64,000 nucleotides of DNA from JAHWKV01 sp040905365 (GTDB lineage Bacteria > Actinomycetota > CADDZG01 > JAHWKV01), in NCBI GenBank assembly GCA_040905365.1, contig JBBDRQ010000047.1:1-64000 (forward strand). Reading direction: 5' to 3'. The notes beneath the pieces were generated by a model. That model worked only from the letters and a program-made list of their open reading frames with translations. It was not told the origin of the DNA and did no database searches. How positions within the stretch are numbered: position 1 is the first letter of the stretch; each line of letters opens with the position of its first letter. The position numbers and the translations under genes are program-made. Below are positions 17,028 through 24,837 of this stretch, in pieces.

Positions 17028-17531
17028 GTGATGAGCAGTGAGGGTCGCTCCATATCGGTTCCCTACTCCTCCGAAGAGGATCTGGTCTTCTTGCTGTCGC
17101 GGCTGGGGGCTGTAACCCGCAGCCGGCTGGCCGACACGCTGTCGTCATTAGATCTGACCCCCCGGCAGTTCGTCGTCCTCAAGATTCTTTCGCGTCACGA
17201 TGGACTGTCGCAGGCGGAGCTGTCGCAACGGCTGGGCATCGACACCAGCTCCATCGTCCACGTAATCGACGACTGCGAGCGGAGCGGACTCGCCGAACGG
17301 CAACGGCGATCCGAAGACCGGCGGCGGTACGCGGTGAGCCTCACCCAAAAGGGTGAAGAGCAACTAAGGTCCGCCCAATCCAGCGTTGACGAGTTTTCGG
17401 ATGAACTGCTTGCGCCGCTGGATACCGCCGAGCGCAATGAGCTTCGATCCCTCCTGCTGACCGTCGCTTCGGCTCACGGGCCGGCGGCCAGAACCTCGAG
17501 AGTCTCCGAGGAGGCCTCCATTGTCGGTTGA
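17028..17531 (+). CDS. MarR-family transcriptional regulator
   Basis: 167 residues. The winged-helix core is clear: LTPRQFVVLKIL, GLSQAELSQRLGIDTSSIVHVIDDCERSGL and the wing RQRRSEDRRRYAVSLTQKGEEQL. Terminal helices give the dimer interface. The GTG start is 7 bases after a TATAAT box, pointing to a leaderless mRNA; ATG 17031 is the alternative. The 3' end overlaps the ZIP-like transporter gene by 11 bp, so the regulator probably controls that transporter and itself. Its ligand is unknown. Confidence 0.92.
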   Translation: MMSSEGRSISVPYSSEEDLVFLLSRLGAVTRSRLADTLSSLDLTPRQFVVLKILSRHDGLSQAELSQRLGIDTSSIVHVIDDCERSGLAERQRRSEDRRRYAVSLTQKGEEQLRSAQSSVDEFSDELLAPLDTAERNELRSLLLTVASAHGPAARTSRVSEEASIVG

Positions 17532-18186
17532 CCAGGCTTACGCCCTGCGGCACCCGCAGCGGGTGACGACCGCCTCCGAGGCGCAGCGCGGTTCTCGCAC
17601 CGGGTGGCTGTTGCCACTGGCCGCCGGGATATTCCTCGGAGCCATGGTTTTCGATCTGCTGCCCGCGGCCTCCGTGTCATTGGGCTGGTACGCCTTCGCG
17701 TGGGCCGCGGCCGGCTTGGCCGCCATGGCTCTGGCGGGAGGGCGGCTGCAGTTTGCTCAGGGCCGGCGGCTGGCCTGGGTGGGTGCCATCGGTATTTGGA
17801 TGCACTCGTTGCTCGAAGGCATGGTAGCCGGCGCCGGCTACGAAGCCGGGGCTACCGTGGGCATCCTGGTGACGGTGGTGTTGCTTATGCACCTCATTCC
17901 CGAAGCAAGCGCGCTGCGTGCCTTTGCCGCCCAGGCCGAGGAGAAAGGCCGCCTGACCGCGGTGCGGGTTGCCGTAGCGCTGACTTTGGTGGCCGCCGGC
18001 TTTCTCGCCGCCCGCCTAGCTCTGCCGGGACTGGAGCTCAGCCAGCTCGGCCGGCCGATGGCCTTTGCCGCCGGAGCATTCGGCTACCTTGCCGTAGTCA
18101 CTCTGAGGCGCAGCACCTCCGGTGCGGCCACCAACACAGCGTCGGTCCTGCTGGGCATGGCCTGGATGGCGGCCCTTCACATTTAG
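17521..18186 (+). CDS. ZIP-like metal transporter family membrane protein
   Basis: 221 residues with about 7 hydrophobic helices. The motifs HSLLEGMVAGAGYE and HLIPEASALRAF resemble the metal-site helices IV and V of ZIP transporters (His and Glu ligands). TTG 17521 has GAGGAGG about 6 bases upstream and lies inside the end of marR. The substrate, possibly Zn or Fe, is not determined. The pairing with marR suggests metal- or drug-responsive control. Confidence 0.7.
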   Translation: MSVDQAYALRHPQRVTTASEAQRGSRTGWLLPLAAGIFLGAMVFDLLPAASVSLGWYAFAWAAAGLAAMALAGGRLQFAQGRRLAWVGAIGIWMHSLLEGMVAGAGYEAGATVGILVTVVLLMHLIPEASALRAFAAQAEEKGRLTAVRVAVALTLVAAGFLAARLALPGLELSQLGRPMAFAAGAFGYLAVVTLRRSTSGAATNTASVLLGMAWMAALHI

Positions 18187-18218
18187 CTGTCGGAGCCGCG
18201 GCCGCGCGCCGGCGCCTC

Positions 18219-18378
18219 GTACCCTGGCCACTAACTTTTACGAGGTTTGGGGCGCGTGAGGCGCTTACTGGCAAGGCCGCAGCGAGCGCCCATAGCCCTG
18301 ACCTACGGGTGCGAGGGAGAACGCAGCCAGGGAGTGGCTCACGCCGCCAAACGCCCCGAAGGTTGGTGGCCAGGGTAC
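18219..18378 (+). repeat. MITE-like repeat family 1, copy B (complete)
   Basis: 160 bp. The ends are inverted repeats: GTACCCTGGCCACTAAC at the left and GTTGGTGGCCAGGGTAC at the right, 16 of 17 positions pairing and the mismatch allowing G-U. The body is almost the same as copy A. It fills the gap between the convergent zip and DUF2017 genes. No coding role. Confidence 0.9.
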
Positions 18379-18385
18379 TGGGCCG

Positions 18386-18877
18386 TCAGCCGTCGACTCC
18401 CGGCGGCAGGTCGGCGGCTAGCGCCCTTACGACCATCTCCTCCAGCCAGCCCAGATACACGTAGATCGCCATGGCCGGTGAGCTGCTGCCGTACTCCTCC
18501 AGGGGCTCGTCGTAGCTCTCTTCGGTGATATCGAGGTTGGTGCCCAGAAAAAGCCGAAGATCGTTGAGACTGCCCAGCCAAGCGGATAGCTGCTCGCCGT
18601 TCAAGCGCGTGGCGTCGACGGTCTGCTCCATCACCTGCAGAGAATGCTTACGTCCGGCAATCAAATCTTCACGGGTCATCCGGTCGAACTCGGCCGACAT
18701 CTTAGGGTCGTCGGGGTAGGCGTCGGGAAACAGCCGCCACGTCGCCGAGTGGCCGGAATCCATGACTTCGCGCAGTTGACCCGGCAGCCCCCGCAGAATC
18801 TCGCGGTGGTCGTCCGGGATGTGCAACTCGTAGTCGTCGGCGCCTCTACGCACCACCCTGGGCCCCGCGGAGGGCAC
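18386..18877 (-). CDS. DUF2017 family protein
   Basis: 163 residues. An acidic, mainly helical protein with DDYELHIPDDHREIL, PGQLREVMDS, RLFPDAYPDDPKMSAEF and LNDLRLFLGTNLDI, matching the actinobacterial DUF2017 family. The GTG start overlaps the clpS stop (TAGTG), so the two are translationally coupled. DUF2017 commonly neighbours clpS in actinobacteria; its function is unknown. A longer upstream frame is only a shadow of clpS. Confidence 0.82.
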   Translation of the reverse strand: MPSAGPRVVRRGADDYELHIPDDHREILRGLPGQLREVMDSGHSATWRLFPDAYPDDPKMSAEFDRMTREDLIAGRKHSLQVMEQTVDATRLNGEQLSAWLGSLNDLRLFLGTNLDITEESYDEPLEEYGSSSPAMAIYVYLGWLEEMVVRALAADLPPGVDG

Positions 18878-19173
18878 TACCCGTCCCGCTGCATCGTGGC
18901 CCACAAGCCGTAAGCGTGCAGACGCGCCGTGTCGAACTCGGCCTTTTCCCGCGGTCCGCTGGAGACGATGGCCTTGCCTTGGTTGTGCACCTGCAGCATC
19001 AAACGGTTCGCCTTCTCTTGGCTGAAACCGAAAAGTTTCTGGAACACAAACGCGACGTAGGACATGAGGTTGATCGGGTCGTTCCACACTATGACCAGCC
19101 AGGGCAGAGCCGGGTCGGTGATCTCCGACCCGGTCGGCTGCTCTATCTCGGTCGGCATCGTAGGCATTGCCAT
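18877..19173 (-). CDS. clpS: ATP-dependent Clp protease adaptor ClpS
   Basis: 98 residues. ClpS binds N-degron substrates and delivers them to ClpAP/ClpCP. The core WLVIVWNDPINLMSYVAFVF contains the N-end pocket Asn-Asp, followed by SQEKANRLMLQVHNQGKAIV and the C-terminal HAYGLWATM. I chose ATG 19173 because a TACGAT box (19181-19186) ends 7 bases before it, as for a leaderless mRNA; ATGs at 19167 and 19158 are alternatives. Coupled to the DUF2017 gene. Confidence 0.93.
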   Translation of the reverse strand: MAMPTMPTEIEQPTGSEITDPALPWLVIVWNDPINLMSYVAFVFQKLFGFSQEKANRLMLQVHNQGKAIVSSGPREKAEFDTARLHAYGLWATMQRDG

Positions 19174-19283
19174 CGCTAAAATCGTACCCGCCCTGCGCAG
19201 TTGCAGTCGACAGGGCGCAGTTGCCCCGCCGTCTACAGGTTCACCTCGATCCACCCGCCGCGGACGCGGTGTAGATAGAGACT

Positions 19284-19445
19284 AGTGTCGTGACCACTAA
19301 CGTTTGCGAGGTTTGGAGCGCGTGAGGTGTTCCCTGACAAGGCCGCACTGAGCGCCGCTAGCTTCGCCCTAACGGTGCGAGGGAGAACGCAGCCAGGGGG
19401 CAGCTCACGCCGCCAAACGCCCCGAAGGTTGGTGGTCACGGCACT
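19284..19445 (+). repeat. MITE-like repeat family 1, copy C (complete, variant ends)
   Basis: 162 bp. The ends AGTGTCGTGACCACTAAC and GTTGGTGGTCACGGCACT are inverted repeats that differ from copies A/B at matching positions on both arms. The inner body is shared (GCGAGGTTTGGAGCG, AACGCAGCCAGGG, CGCCAAACGCCCCGAAGG). Flanks are CTAG on the left and CTCG on the right. It lies upstream of clpS. The following 19446-19618 has no recognisable element apart from the ribosome site of the next gene. Confidence 0.9.
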
Positions 19446-19618
19446 CGCGTCGGCGCCAATCGCTGGACCTGTGCAGGTTTGACACGTGGGCCGGCTGGGT
19501 GAGTCTTGTCAAGATCAGGTAACCATCTTAGAGTCCGAACTTATCGGTGCCCGGGAAGCTCTTGACCCAGTGACGCTATCGGTTGCCCGGCGACTGGAAT
19601 TTACTTGGGAGGATCGAT

Positions 19619-20116
19619 ATGTCAACCGAAACACCGGCAAAGGTAAGAACGGACGCGCTGGTCGGCTATCTCGGGGACCATCAGGCTGGAGCATTGGGAG
19701 GCGAAGACCTCGCCAAGTCCCTAGCCGAGCGCAACACCCAGTACCCAGCTCTATCCGAAATCGCCAAAGATATCGCCGACGACCGCGAGACGCTGGAACG
19801 GCTGATGCAAAGGTTCGACAGCGAGGGAAGCATCATGAAGCAAGCCGGGGCCATGACGATTGGGAAGCTCGCGGAATCCGTGTTCGGCGCCGCTTCCGAT
19901 TCGGAAAAGAGTCTCAAGTTCTTGAGGCAGATCGAGGTTCTCAAGATGGGAGTCGAAGGCAAGCTGTGCCTTTGGGAGACCCTGCAGGAGATCGAGAATA
20001 CCGACGAGAGGCTGGGCGGCTACGACTTCGAGCGGCTGGCCGGCAGGGCCAAGTCGCAGATTCAAGCGCTGGGCGACGTCCAGCTCAAGTTAGCCCGTAA
20101 GGCTCTCTTGGATTGA
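19619..20116 (+). CDS. Helical hypothetical protein
   Basis: 165 residues from ATG 19619, with GGGAGGA 6 bases upstream. The sequence is charged and predicted all-helical (LAKSLAERNTQYPALSEIAKD, DRETLERLMQRFDSEGSIMKQ, SLKFLRQIEVLKMGVEGKLCLWETL). There is no signal peptide or membrane segment. The pattern recalls four-helix bundles, but the conserved Glu/His of a ferritin-like metal site are not evident. I do not recognise the family. It is a single gene with its own upstream region. Confidence 0.75.
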   Translation: MSTETPAKVRTDALVGYLGDHQAGALGGEDLAKSLAERNTQYPALSEIAKDIADDRETLERLMQRFDSEGSIMKQAGAMTIGKLAESVFGAASDSEKSLKFLRQIEVLKMGVEGKLCLWETLQEIENTDERLGGYDFERLAGRAKSQIQALGDVQLKLARKALLD

Positions 20117-20147
20117 GTCCAGCCGGGACCCTGCCGCCCCCTCTCTA

Positions 20148-20522
20148 CTACTGGGGGGTGGACTGTGGCGGCGCCTCGAACAGTTCTACGAGGTTGTCTG
20201 CAGGATCCCGCACGAAGCAGCGCCGTGCCCCCCAGGATCGACGGGCATCACGGCGCTGCACGCCTGCCTCGGCCAGCCGATGTAACACGGCGTCGTACTC
20301 TTCACCTAGGTCCAGGGCAAAGTGGGCCGGGCCCGGCTGCGACTCGCCGACGATCAAGTGGACCTGCGTGGAGTCGAAACCCAGCCAGCATCCGGGCGTG
20401 TCGGCCGCCAGCATCTCGGGGCGGATCAACGGCACCCCGCCCAACCGCACGTAGAACGCGGCTGTCGCGCCGATCGTCTCCTCCGACGGCACGGTGACGG
20501 TTACGTGTTGAATACGCGGCAC
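20148..20522 (-). CDS. VOC (glyoxalase/bleomycin resistance-like) family protein
   Basis: 124 residues. One vicinal oxygen chelate domain: PRIQHVTVTVP at the first strand, AAFYVRLGGVPL, PGPAHFALDLGEEYDAVLHRL and the closing CFVRDPADNLVELFE. His in IQHV and Glu in LVELFE fit the metal-ligand positions. GTG 20522 has GGAGGAG 4 bases upstream, better than the longer frame to 20576. Substrate unknown. Confidence 0.88.
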   Translation of the reverse strand: MPRIQHVTVTVPSEETIGATAAFYVRLGGVPLIRPEMLAADTPGCWLGFDSTQVHLIVGESQPGPAHFALDLGEEYDAVLHRLAEAGVQRRDARRSWGARRCFVRDPADNLVELFEAPPQSTPQ

Positions 20523-20587
20523 CAAACTCCTCCGTGGCGTGCAGGGTGGGTATACGGCTAAGAGCCTAACCGCCATTGCCGTTGGCG

Positions 20588-21202
20588 CTAAATGCGAAGC
20601 CCCTCGATCAACAACATGAGCGATGCCCGGACCCGTCGGCGCGCCTCTACCGGGTCGTCGGAATTGGCGACGAGCAGAGCGGCCTTTATGAACGCCCCGT
20701 CCAGCAGGTGAGCCAGGCTGCCCGGATCGCTCCGGCGCAGCACGCCTGCATCCATAGCCTCGCGCAACGAGGTCTCAATCAACCCCAGCCAGTACTCAGC
20801 ATGTAGTTCCGACCAGTCATCCCACCCCAGGACCGCCGGTCCGTCCACCAGTCCGATCTGGACCCCGCTTTTGTCCATGCACTCGTCGAAAAAGACATCG
20901 ATGCCTTGCACGATTCTCTCCCAAGGGTCGGTACTGCGATCCATACCGGCCACGATGGTTTGTAGCATCCGGGACTGGTTGGCCTCCAGCACCGCACGAA
21001 ACAGGTCGCGCTTTTCCCGGAAGTGGTGGTACATGGCTCCTCGGGTGACGCCGGCCTTACGGACCACCTCCTTGGTGCCCACCTCCGAGTAGCCGCGAGT
21101 CGAGAACAACTCCCCGGCCGCGTCGACGATCTGGGCCCGGGTTGCATCACCACGTTCGGCTCTGCCGTCAACAGTCCCCAAATCTTCACTCTCACTAAAC
21201 AA
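20588..21202 (-). CDS. TetR-family regulator, divergent from MMPL transporter
   Basis: 204 residues. N-terminal HTH: ARAQIVDAAGELFSTRGY-like start, then VGTKEVVRKAGVTRGAMYHHFREKRDLF split across helices 2-4; the C-terminal part is the variable ligand/dimer domain. The first available start is TTG 21202; GTG codons inside are alternatives. It lies 71 bp from the divergent mmpL gene with an inverted repeat between them, the usual layout for a repressor of an efflux gene. Confidence 0.92.
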   Translation of the reverse strand: MFSESEDLGTVDGRAERGDATRAQIVDAAGELFSTRGYSEVGTKEVVRKAGVTRGAMYHHFREKRDLFRAVLEANQSRMLQTIVAGMDRSTDPWERIVQGIDVFFDECMDKSGVQIGLVDGPAVLGWDDWSELHAEYWLGLIETSLREAMDAGVLRRSDPGSLAHLLDGAFIKAALLVANSDDPVEARRRVRASLMLLIEGLRI

Positions 21203-21220
21203 ACAGGCAGCTTGTCTGTT
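21202..21220. promoter_or_regulatory. Candidate TetR operator
   Basis: AACAGGCAGCTTGTCTGTT is an imperfect 19-bp palindrome (7 of 9 pairs) in the tetR/mmpL intergenic region, touching the tetR start. A repressor bound here would block both promoters. Confidence 0.5.
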
Positions 21221-21273
21221 ATCTTAACCTATAAAAAAGGAAACCAAAACTACATTGAATTGAGGAGTGCGGG

Positions 21274-23598
21274 ATGCTTCAGCGCCTGGGAGGGTTCACC
21301 GTCCGGCACAAGCTGTGGGTGGTCGCCGGAACGGTCGTGTTCATCGTCGTAGCAGGTGCCCTCGGCGGTGGGGTGTTGAACAAGCTTTCCTCGGGAGGTT
21401 TCGCCGATCCCGACGCCGAAGCCACCCGGGCTGCGACGATCATCCAGGAACAATTCCACGCCGGCACACCCAATCTCATTTTGCTGGTAACCGCCAACGA
21501 GGGCACCGTTGACGATCCCGCGGCGGCCCGAGCCGGGCTGGCGCTGACTCAGGAGCTGGCGGCCGAACCCAAAGTGGAGCAGGTGTATTCTTACTGGTCG
21601 CTGGGCAACGCACCGCCGCTGCGGAGCCAGGACGGTTCCCAAGCCCTGGTCATGGCGCGCATCCCTGGATCCGAAGAAGACGTCATGCACGGAGCTGAAG
21701 AGTTGTCCGAGCCCTACACTCGCTCGGACGCCGCGATCGACGTGGTCCCCACGGGCCAAGCCGAGATCTACCGGCAGATCAGTACGCAGGTGGAGCAGGA
21801 CCTTCGCAAGGCGGAACTGGTGACCTTCCCAATCGTGCTGCTGCTGCTGTTCCTGGTCTTTGCCGGGCTGGTGGCTGCCGGACTACCGTTGGCCGTGGCG
21901 GTCGTGGCGGTACTGGGAACCTTGATGGTTCTGTCTGGAATCACCGAACTGACCGAGGTATCGATTTTCTCCCTCAACCTCACCACGGCGATGGGTATAG
22001 GCCTGGGCATCGACTACAGCCTTTTTATCGTCTCGCGCTTTCGTGAGGAGCTACGCGGCGGGCTCGACACACAGGATGCGGTGGTTCGCACCGTGACCAC
22101 CGCGGGCAGAACCGTCTTGTTCAGCGGCCTGACAGTTGCAATCTCCCTGGCTGCGCTGCTGGTGTTCCCGATGTACTTCCTGCGCTCCTTCGCCTACGCC
22201 GGCATCACCGTGGTGGTCATGGCGGTTTTGGGAGCCATCGTTTTCTTGCCTGCCCTGCTGGCCGTGCTCGGCCCCAAAGTGAACAGCCTGTCGATCCGGC
22301 GCAAAGATGCTGAAGACGTACCCGGCTTCTGGCACAGCCTGGCCATGTTCGTGATGCGCTGGCCGCTGCCGATCGCCACGGTCGTCGTCATCTTCCTCGC
22401 GGTGCTTGGAGCGCCGTTTTTCAACGTACAGTTCGGCCTGCCCGACGACCGCGTGCTGCCGGCCGACGTTTCCTCGCGGGCGGCTCAGGACCAGATTCGT
22501 CAGAACTTCACATCCTTCGAAGCCGGTGCTCTGTCCCTGGTAGCGCCCGACGCTTCGCTCGGCGATTCCGGCGACCAGGCCCTGGCCGACTACGCCACGC
22601 GCCTATCTGCAATAAGCGGGGTCGCCCGCGTGGACGCGGCGACCGGTTCCTACTCGGACGGAACCCTGGTCATGCCACCGAGCCCCGAGTCGCAACGCTT
22701 CGTCACCGACGAAGCGACCTGGCTGGCCGTGGTGCCCTCCGGAGAACCGCTTTCGGCCGAGGGCGAACGCCTGGTCGACGACGTACGGTCGCTCGACTCT
22801 CCCTTTAACGTCCTCGTCGCGGGGCCGAGCGCGGAGCTGGTCGACGCCAAGGCCTCGATTTTTGCCCGGGTCCCCTGGGCCGCCGCGCTGATCCTGACCG
22901 CTACCTTCGTGGTGCTGTTCATGATGACCGGAAGCCTGTTGGTACCCGTCAAGGCGGTAGTTCTGAACCTGCTCAGCCTCAGCGCAACCTTCGGCGCCAT
23001 GGTGTGGATCTTCCAGGAAGGACACCTGTCGGAGCTGTTGGGCTTCACGCCGACCGGAACTCTCGACACCTCGACACCCATTTTGATGTTTTGTGTAGCG
23101 TTCGGTCTTTCAATGGATTACGAGGTATTCGTGCTGTCGCGCATCAAGGAGGAGTACGACCGTACCGGAGACAACGCGGCATCGGTCGCTTGGGGCCTGG
23201 AGAAGACGGGCAAGATCGTTACTGCGGCCGCGGCGCTGCTGGCGGCCGTGTTCATCGCCTTCGCCACGTCGGGAATCTCCATCCTCAAGTTGCTGGGGGT
23301 CGGTCTGGCGCTGGCGGTCATCATGGACGCCAGCCTGGTCAGAGCCACCCTGGTCCCGGCGTTCATGCGCCTGGCCGGCAAAGCCAACTGGTGGGCGCCG
23401 GGACCCCTGCGGCGCTTCCATGAGCGGTTCGGCTTCAGCGAAGCCGGTGGCGAAATGTCCGCGCCTGCGTCCCGCCCGGTCCCGGCCGCCGAAGGGTCGC
23501 CTGCCGCGCCGGGTCAACCGGGTGCGCCTGCCGAGCCGCCCAAGCCCGCTCCCGGAGGCCTGGAAGCCAGCACGACGTGGTCGCCGTTTAGGCGCTAG
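21274..23598 (+). CDS. MMPL-family RND transporter
   Basis: 774 residues. Two repeats, each with one helix, a large external domain and about five further helices (first set ~175-350, second ~530-720). Marks: GIGLGIDYSLFIVSRFREE in repeat 1 and FGLSMDYEVFVLSRIKEEY in repeat 2, carrying the proton-relay Asp-Tyr pairs. The C-terminus is a Pro/Ala-rich cytoplasmic tail. ATG 21274 has GAGG 10 bases upstream. MMPL proteins export lipids or drugs; the cargo is unknown. Likely repressed by the divergent TetR. Confidence 0.94.
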   Translation: MLQRLGGFTVRHKLWVVAGTVVFIVVAGALGGGVLNKLSSGGFADPDAEATRAATIIQEQFHAGTPNLILLVTANEGTVDDPAAARAGLALTQELAAEPKVEQVYSYWSLGNAPPLRSQDGSQALVMARIPGSEEDVMHGAEELSEPYTRSDAAIDVVPTGQAEIYRQISTQVEQDLRKAELVTFPIVLLLLFLVFAGLVAAGLPLAVAVVAVLGTLMVLSGITELTEVSIFSLNLTTAMGIGLGIDYSLFIVSRFREELRGGLDTQDAVVRTVTTAGRTVLFSGLTVAISLAALLVFPMYFLRSFAYAGITVVVMAVLGAIVFLPALLAVLGPKVNSLSIRRKDAEDVPGFWHSLAMFVMRWPLPIATVVVIFLAVLGAPFFNVQFGLPDDRVLPADVSSRAAQDQIRQNFTSFEAGALSLVAPDASLGDSGDQALADYATRLSAISGVARVDAATGSYSDGTLVMPPSPESQRFVTDEATWLAVVPSGEPLSAEGERLVDDVRSLDSPFNVLVAGPSAELVDAKASIFARVPWAAALILTATFVVLFMMTGSLLVPVKAVVLNLLSLSATFGAMVWIFQEGHLSELLGFTPTGTLDTSTPILMFCVAFGLSMDYEVFVLSRIKEEYDRTGDNAASVAWGLEKTGKIVTAAAALLAAVFIAFATSGISILKLLGVGLALAVIMDASLVRATLVPAFMRLAGKANWWAPGPLRRFHERFGFSEAGGEMSAPASRPVPAAEGSPAAPGQPGAPAEPPKPAPGGLEASTTWSPFRR

Positions 23599-23602
23599 TA
23601 CT

Positions 23603-24220
23603 ATGACATCCCGACGGCGGTTACGGTTGGCGGGCCCCCCGGAGCTGACCACCGAGTGCGTGCTGCCGGCGCTGGCCGGACTCGTGGCCAACGGCCTGCA
23701 ACTGCAGGTCAGCCTCGGCAGACCCGCCGAGAACCTGCTGCGGCGGCTCGCGGCCGGCGAATTCGACCTCGTCGTGTCCACCATCCGCCCAAATGGTGAG
23801 GGGCTGGTAGCGACCCGGCTCCCCGATGAGGAGTTCGTACTGGTGAGCGCCCCGGCGTGGGTCGACCGGGTTGATCCTGCGGACCCAACCGATGCACCGC
23901 TGATCGCGGTGAGCTCTTCGATGCCCGTAATCCGCCGCTACTGGATGACCGTCTACAACGCAGAGCCGCCGGGACCGCCCGCGGCGACCGTACATGACTT
24001 AAGGGGTGCAATGAACCTGGTGAGCGAGGGCGCCGGTATCACCGTTCTGCCGCGCTATCTTTGCCGGGAACGCATCTCCTCCGGGCGGCTGGTCGACCTT
24101 GTCCACCCGGCGACCGTACCCACCAACGAGCTCTTTCTGGCCGGACGCGCCGAAACGGGCGGGCTCGAGGCCGTAAAAACGGCGCACGACCTTTTGGTCG
24201 TCAGCGCCGAAACTTGGTAG
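23603..24220 (+). CDS. LysR-type substrate-binding domain without HTH
   Basis: 205 residues from ATG 23603. The sequence matches the LysR effector domain from its first strand (RLAGPPELTTECVLPALAGL) through LAAGEFDLVVSTIRPNGEGL, VLVSAPAW and GAGITVLPRYLCRERI. The usual ~60-residue N-terminal winged helix and linker are absent; upstream in that frame is the end of the MMPL gene. It is either a truncated regulator remnant or a stand-alone ligand-binding protein. It starts 4 bp after the mmpL stop with no clear ribosome site, so it may be read by coupling or not at all. Confidence 0.65.
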   Translation: MTSRRRLRLAGPPELTTECVLPALAGLVANGLQLQVSLGRPAENLLRRLAAGEFDLVVSTIRPNGEGLVATRLPDEEFVLVSAPAWVDRVDPADPTDAPLIAVSSSMPVIRRYWMTVYNAEPPGPPAATVHDLRGAMNLVSEGAGITVLPRYLCRERISSGRLVDLVHPATVPTNELFLAGRAETGGLEAVKTAHDLLVVSAETW

Positions 24221-24268
24221 GGACGATTCATCCCTCCAATCTCGAGATCAGAGTCTTGCTGAATGCAG

Positions 24269-24341
24269 TGCCCCCGGCAGGATTTGAACCTGCGGCCTTT
24301 CGCTCCGGAGGCGAACGCTCTATCCCCTGAGCTACGAGGGC
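24269..24341 (-). tRNA. tRNA-Arg (anticodon CCG)
   Basis: Cloverleaf on the minus strand. The acceptor GCCCTCG pairs with CGGGGGC (one G-U). The anticodon arm TTCGC/GCGAA encloses loop CTCCGGA, giving anticodon CCG for codon CGG. The T arm is GCAGG-TTCAAAT-CCTGC. Discriminator A; CCA is not encoded. It lies between convergent-facing gene ends, close to argS. Confidence 0.97.
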
Positions 24342-24423
24342 GGGGTGTTCATTGTACTGCCCGAGCGGTCAACCTTGCGCCGTGGCCTCGCTTGGACCTG
24401 TCCCCCGTTATCATCGGAACATC

Positions 24424-24837
24424 TTGCATAACCCCTCGAAGAAGATTCTCATCGCCGATGATGACCCCGTAATAATCGAACTGCTCCAAGTCAATCTGGA
24501 GATGGAAGGCTACGATGTCCTTAGAGCGGCCGACGGGCAGCAGGCGGTCGAAGCGGCAACGGCAGATCTGCCGGATCTGGTGCTGCTCGACATCATGATG
24601 CCCAGGATGGACGGGTGGGCCGCGCAGGCGGAGCTTGCCCGCAATCCTGCTACAGCCGGGATACCGGTCATCTTCCTGTCCGCACGAGCGCAGCAGGCAG
24701 ACCTCAAAAAAGGATACGAGTCGGGCGTGGTCGAGTACGTGACAAAACCGTTTGATCCCGTAGCGTTGCTGTCGATAATTGAGCAGGTACTGGCGGGCAC
24801 CTACGTGCGATCCGATGACTCCGGCGCGCACGAATGA
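24424..24837 (+). CDS. Single-domain response regulator (CheY-like receiver)
   Basis: About 137 residues. Receiver domain: KKILIADDDP (acidic pocket), LVLLDIMMPRMDGW (phosphoryl-acceptor Asp), VIFLSARAQ and YVTKPFDP (conserved Lys). No output domain. The frame opens at 24352, but sequence before LHNPSKK is not receiver-like and overlaps the tRNA flank, so TTG 24424 is preferred. Its stop overlaps the argS start (ATGA). No histidine kinase is nearby. Its coupling to argS and lysA is unexplained. Confidence 0.88.
   Translation: MHNPSKKILIADDDPVIIELLQVNLEMEGYDVLRAADGQQAVEAATADLPDLVLLDIMMPRMDGWAAQAELARNPATAGIPVIFLSARAQQADLKKGYESGVVEYVTKPFDPVALLSIIEQVLAGTYVRSDDSGAHE

Noticed and set aside
18878..19087. 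N-terminal extension of the DUF2017 protein
   Set aside because: It is a shadow of clpS; GTG 18877 directly after the clpS stop fits the family.
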